NCBI RefSeq assembly: GCF_021155775.2
Contig: NC_060235.2
Coordinates: 23,879,598-23,943,597, forward strand
Length of the DNA stretch: 64,000 nucleotides
DNA from: Neodiprion pinetum
Lineage: Eukaryota > Arthropoda > Insecta > Hymenoptera > Diprionidae
Direction of reading: 5' to 3'
Shown here: piece after piece, positions 63,601 through 64,000 of the stretch
Layout of the letters: every line of letters begins with the position of its first letter
Numbering within the stretch: the stretch's first letter is position 1
Notes under the pieces: model-generated
What the model was told of the DNA's origin: nothing
The model's database searches: none
The model's input: only the letters and a program-made list of their open reading frames with translations
Translations under genes and position numbers: made by a program

Positions 63601-64000
63601 CATCATCTGCTTCAATTCTGCCGAAATTTTATTCATATTCATCTCTGACATCTGAGCAATGGTCGCTGCGTCTGGGATTTTTGAAAGCTCTGCAATTTTC
63701 GATATTTCTCTGGCTAAGTTTTCGTCAAGACATCTCTTCTTCTTCGCACGGTGCCTGGCCATTCTCTGTGCTTCTTGCATCCTTCTAAGAGCGGCCTGCT
63801 CTTCTGTCTCTTTGGCCCTGGCATTCTTCATCCTATCAGCTGTTGAGTATAACCTTAGTGCTCGATCCTCGATTGCTTCTGACATTAATTTCTTTCTTCG
63901 ATAAGCACGCAATATCCTTTTACCTTCGCGAGGTAAAATTTTTGCTTACCAGTGAGTACAACACAGGGTACATCATGCCGCAACGATTCGCCGAAGAGTG
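54693..64000 (+). CDS. Unrecognised gene, first two coding exons, runs off the window
   Basis: Exon 1 (54693-54802) starts at an ATG and reads 36 codons (including GKGPLFLTSMKLLDRVDEDL and LLAHYRVI), leaving two bases before GTAAAT. At 63951-63952 a TTTGCTTACCAG acceptor opens a frame accepting those two bases (Ser), then EYNTGYIMPQRFAEE to the window edge. Exon 1 looks strongly coding and follows an E-box/CLEAR-type palindrome. I do not recognise the family. The 9.1-kb intron (54803-63952) would enclose the CDK2AP-like gene on the other strand. The first exon is fairly secure; its link to the second is inference from phase, splice signals and lack of another candidate between. The second stretch can also be read on the - strand, where it ends in a donor. 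Confidence 0.45.
54803..62709. other. Large AT-rich intron or intergenic stretch
   Basis: No exon could be supported. One transposon-end-like motif (CAGGGTGTTTCATTTT) occurs at 56531 without a visible partner. ORFs of 60-98 codons are scattered on both strands with no recognisable similarity, and 58121-58460 (-) is the most GC-rich of them. The 3' UTR of the CDK2AP-like gene should occupy the right edge. Confidence 0.55.
62710..63885 (-). CDS. CDK2AP/DOC-1 domain protein with hexapeptide repeats
   Basis: The last 55 residues (337-391; KYAQLLVIIEELGRDIRLSY, SAAERL, HARILVRECLLETEHNARQ) closely match the C-terminal domain of CDK2AP1/CDK2AP2 (DOC-1), a CDK2-binding protein and subunit of the NuRD chromatin complex. 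From the first ATG (63883-63885) the frame runs 391 codons without an intron. Residues about 18-51 are basic, with one motif like the STPR repeats of insect DNA-binding proteins (NARAKETEEQAALRR). Residues about 131-285 are a Met-rich repeat of period six, consensus K-(M/L/I)-(N/S/T)-E-(M/I)-A. A Pro-rich linker (about 288-330) follows. Vertebrate CDK2AP1 is only about 115 aa, so most of this protein is extra. The frame is open upstream of the ATG to a TAA about 60 bp away, so a spliced 5' exon is possible. Confidence 0.85.
   Translation of the reverse strand: MSEAIEDRALRLYSTADRMKNARAKETEEQAALRRMQEAQRMARHRAKKKRCLDENLAREISKIAELSKIPDAATIAQMSEMNMNKISAELKQMMERGKVPEHIVQMAQLAEFSKMTELHKISADMGKRYEMEKMAEYAKTAEYMKMQEIAKMSEMVKLSEMAKYNDMSKMNEIAKMNELMKISQMAKINEVQRMNEIAKLNEMVKMTEMAKYNNDIAKLTEIAQINEVAKEIAKMNEKTKMNEMMKLANVQNDITKMPEYSKMAEMAKLTELAKLNEITITKLNDPIPPKIHDIPRIPEPVINVPNPRNLQSVQTVQTAQASPSSTINFPSVPGQGKYAQLLVIIEELGRDIRLSYAGSRSAAERLKMGIQHARILVRECLLETEHNARQ
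63030..63495 (-). repeat. 18-bp-period coding repeat
   Basis: DNA encoding the hexapeptide repeats of the CDK2AP-like protein. Units vary at the third codon position and at several residues, and two places break the period (around the NNDIAK and NDITKMPEYS segments). It is thus an old, selected repeat rather than a fresh minisatellite. Confidence 0.75.

Noticed and set aside
1..64000. CRISPR arrays, operons, bacterial-type signals, tRNA and rRNA genes
   Set aside because: The window is an insect nuclear region. The regular repeats seen are a foldback element, MITEs, microsatellites and a coding hexapeptide repeat; no tRNA cloverleaf or rRNA block was noticed.

Overview
The window is eukaryotic and almost certainly from an insect. 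It is AT-rich, its genes are split by GT-AG introns, and the intergenic DNA is full of short inverted-repeat elements and decayed non-LTR (R1-clade) retrotransposon pieces. The neuronal receptor kinase with Frizzled and kringle domains (Nrk type) and the single p120/delta-catenin gene fit an insect. The style of the R1-like fragments suggests Hymenoptera, but I cannot name a species.

Layout on the + axis. (1) 3452-8042, + strand: the 3' part of RUNDC1 (coiled coil plus RUN domain). Its first exons are not visible, and its last exon is too short to stand out as a plain ORF. (2) 8043-18332: gene-poor, with a 1.25-kb foldback element, a 580-bp TA-flanked MITE and microsatellites. (3) 18333-24522, - strand: a complete six-exon Nrk receptor tyrosine kinase (signal peptide, FZ, kringle, TM, kinase; 648 aa), with a decayed R1-like element in one intron. 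(4) 24523-38083: no coding exon found. It holds two MITEs, a diverged duplication and a CpG-rich promoter-like patch near 26.7-27.2 kb. (5) 38112-53753, + strand: p120/delta-catenin, 12 coding exons, 947 aa, armadillo domain and C-terminal PDZ ligand DSWV. There is a candidate 18-bp microexon in the armadillo loop and NAGNAG acceptors at both tail exons. (6) 54693-54802 and 63953-64000, + strand: two phase-compatible exons of an unrecognised gene that leaves the window. (7) 62710-63885, - strand: an apparently intronless reading frame for a CDK2AP/DOC-1 domain protein with a long Met-rich hexapeptide-repeat region. It appears to lie inside the 9.1-kb intron of gene 6.

The genes are not one functional unit. 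Nrk (receptor signalling), p120-catenin (cadherin junctions), RUNDC1 (membrane traffic and autophagy) and CDK2AP (NuRD chromatin complex) are ordinary neighbours. The points of most interest are the hexapeptide-repeat CDK2AP protein and its nested position, the 18-bp catenin microexon, the in-frame open catenin intron, the foldback element with a 163-bp sub-repeat, and an intronic hairpin resembling a small-RNA precursor. All joins were made by reading splice signals, phase and protein similarity by eye; no alignment was run.
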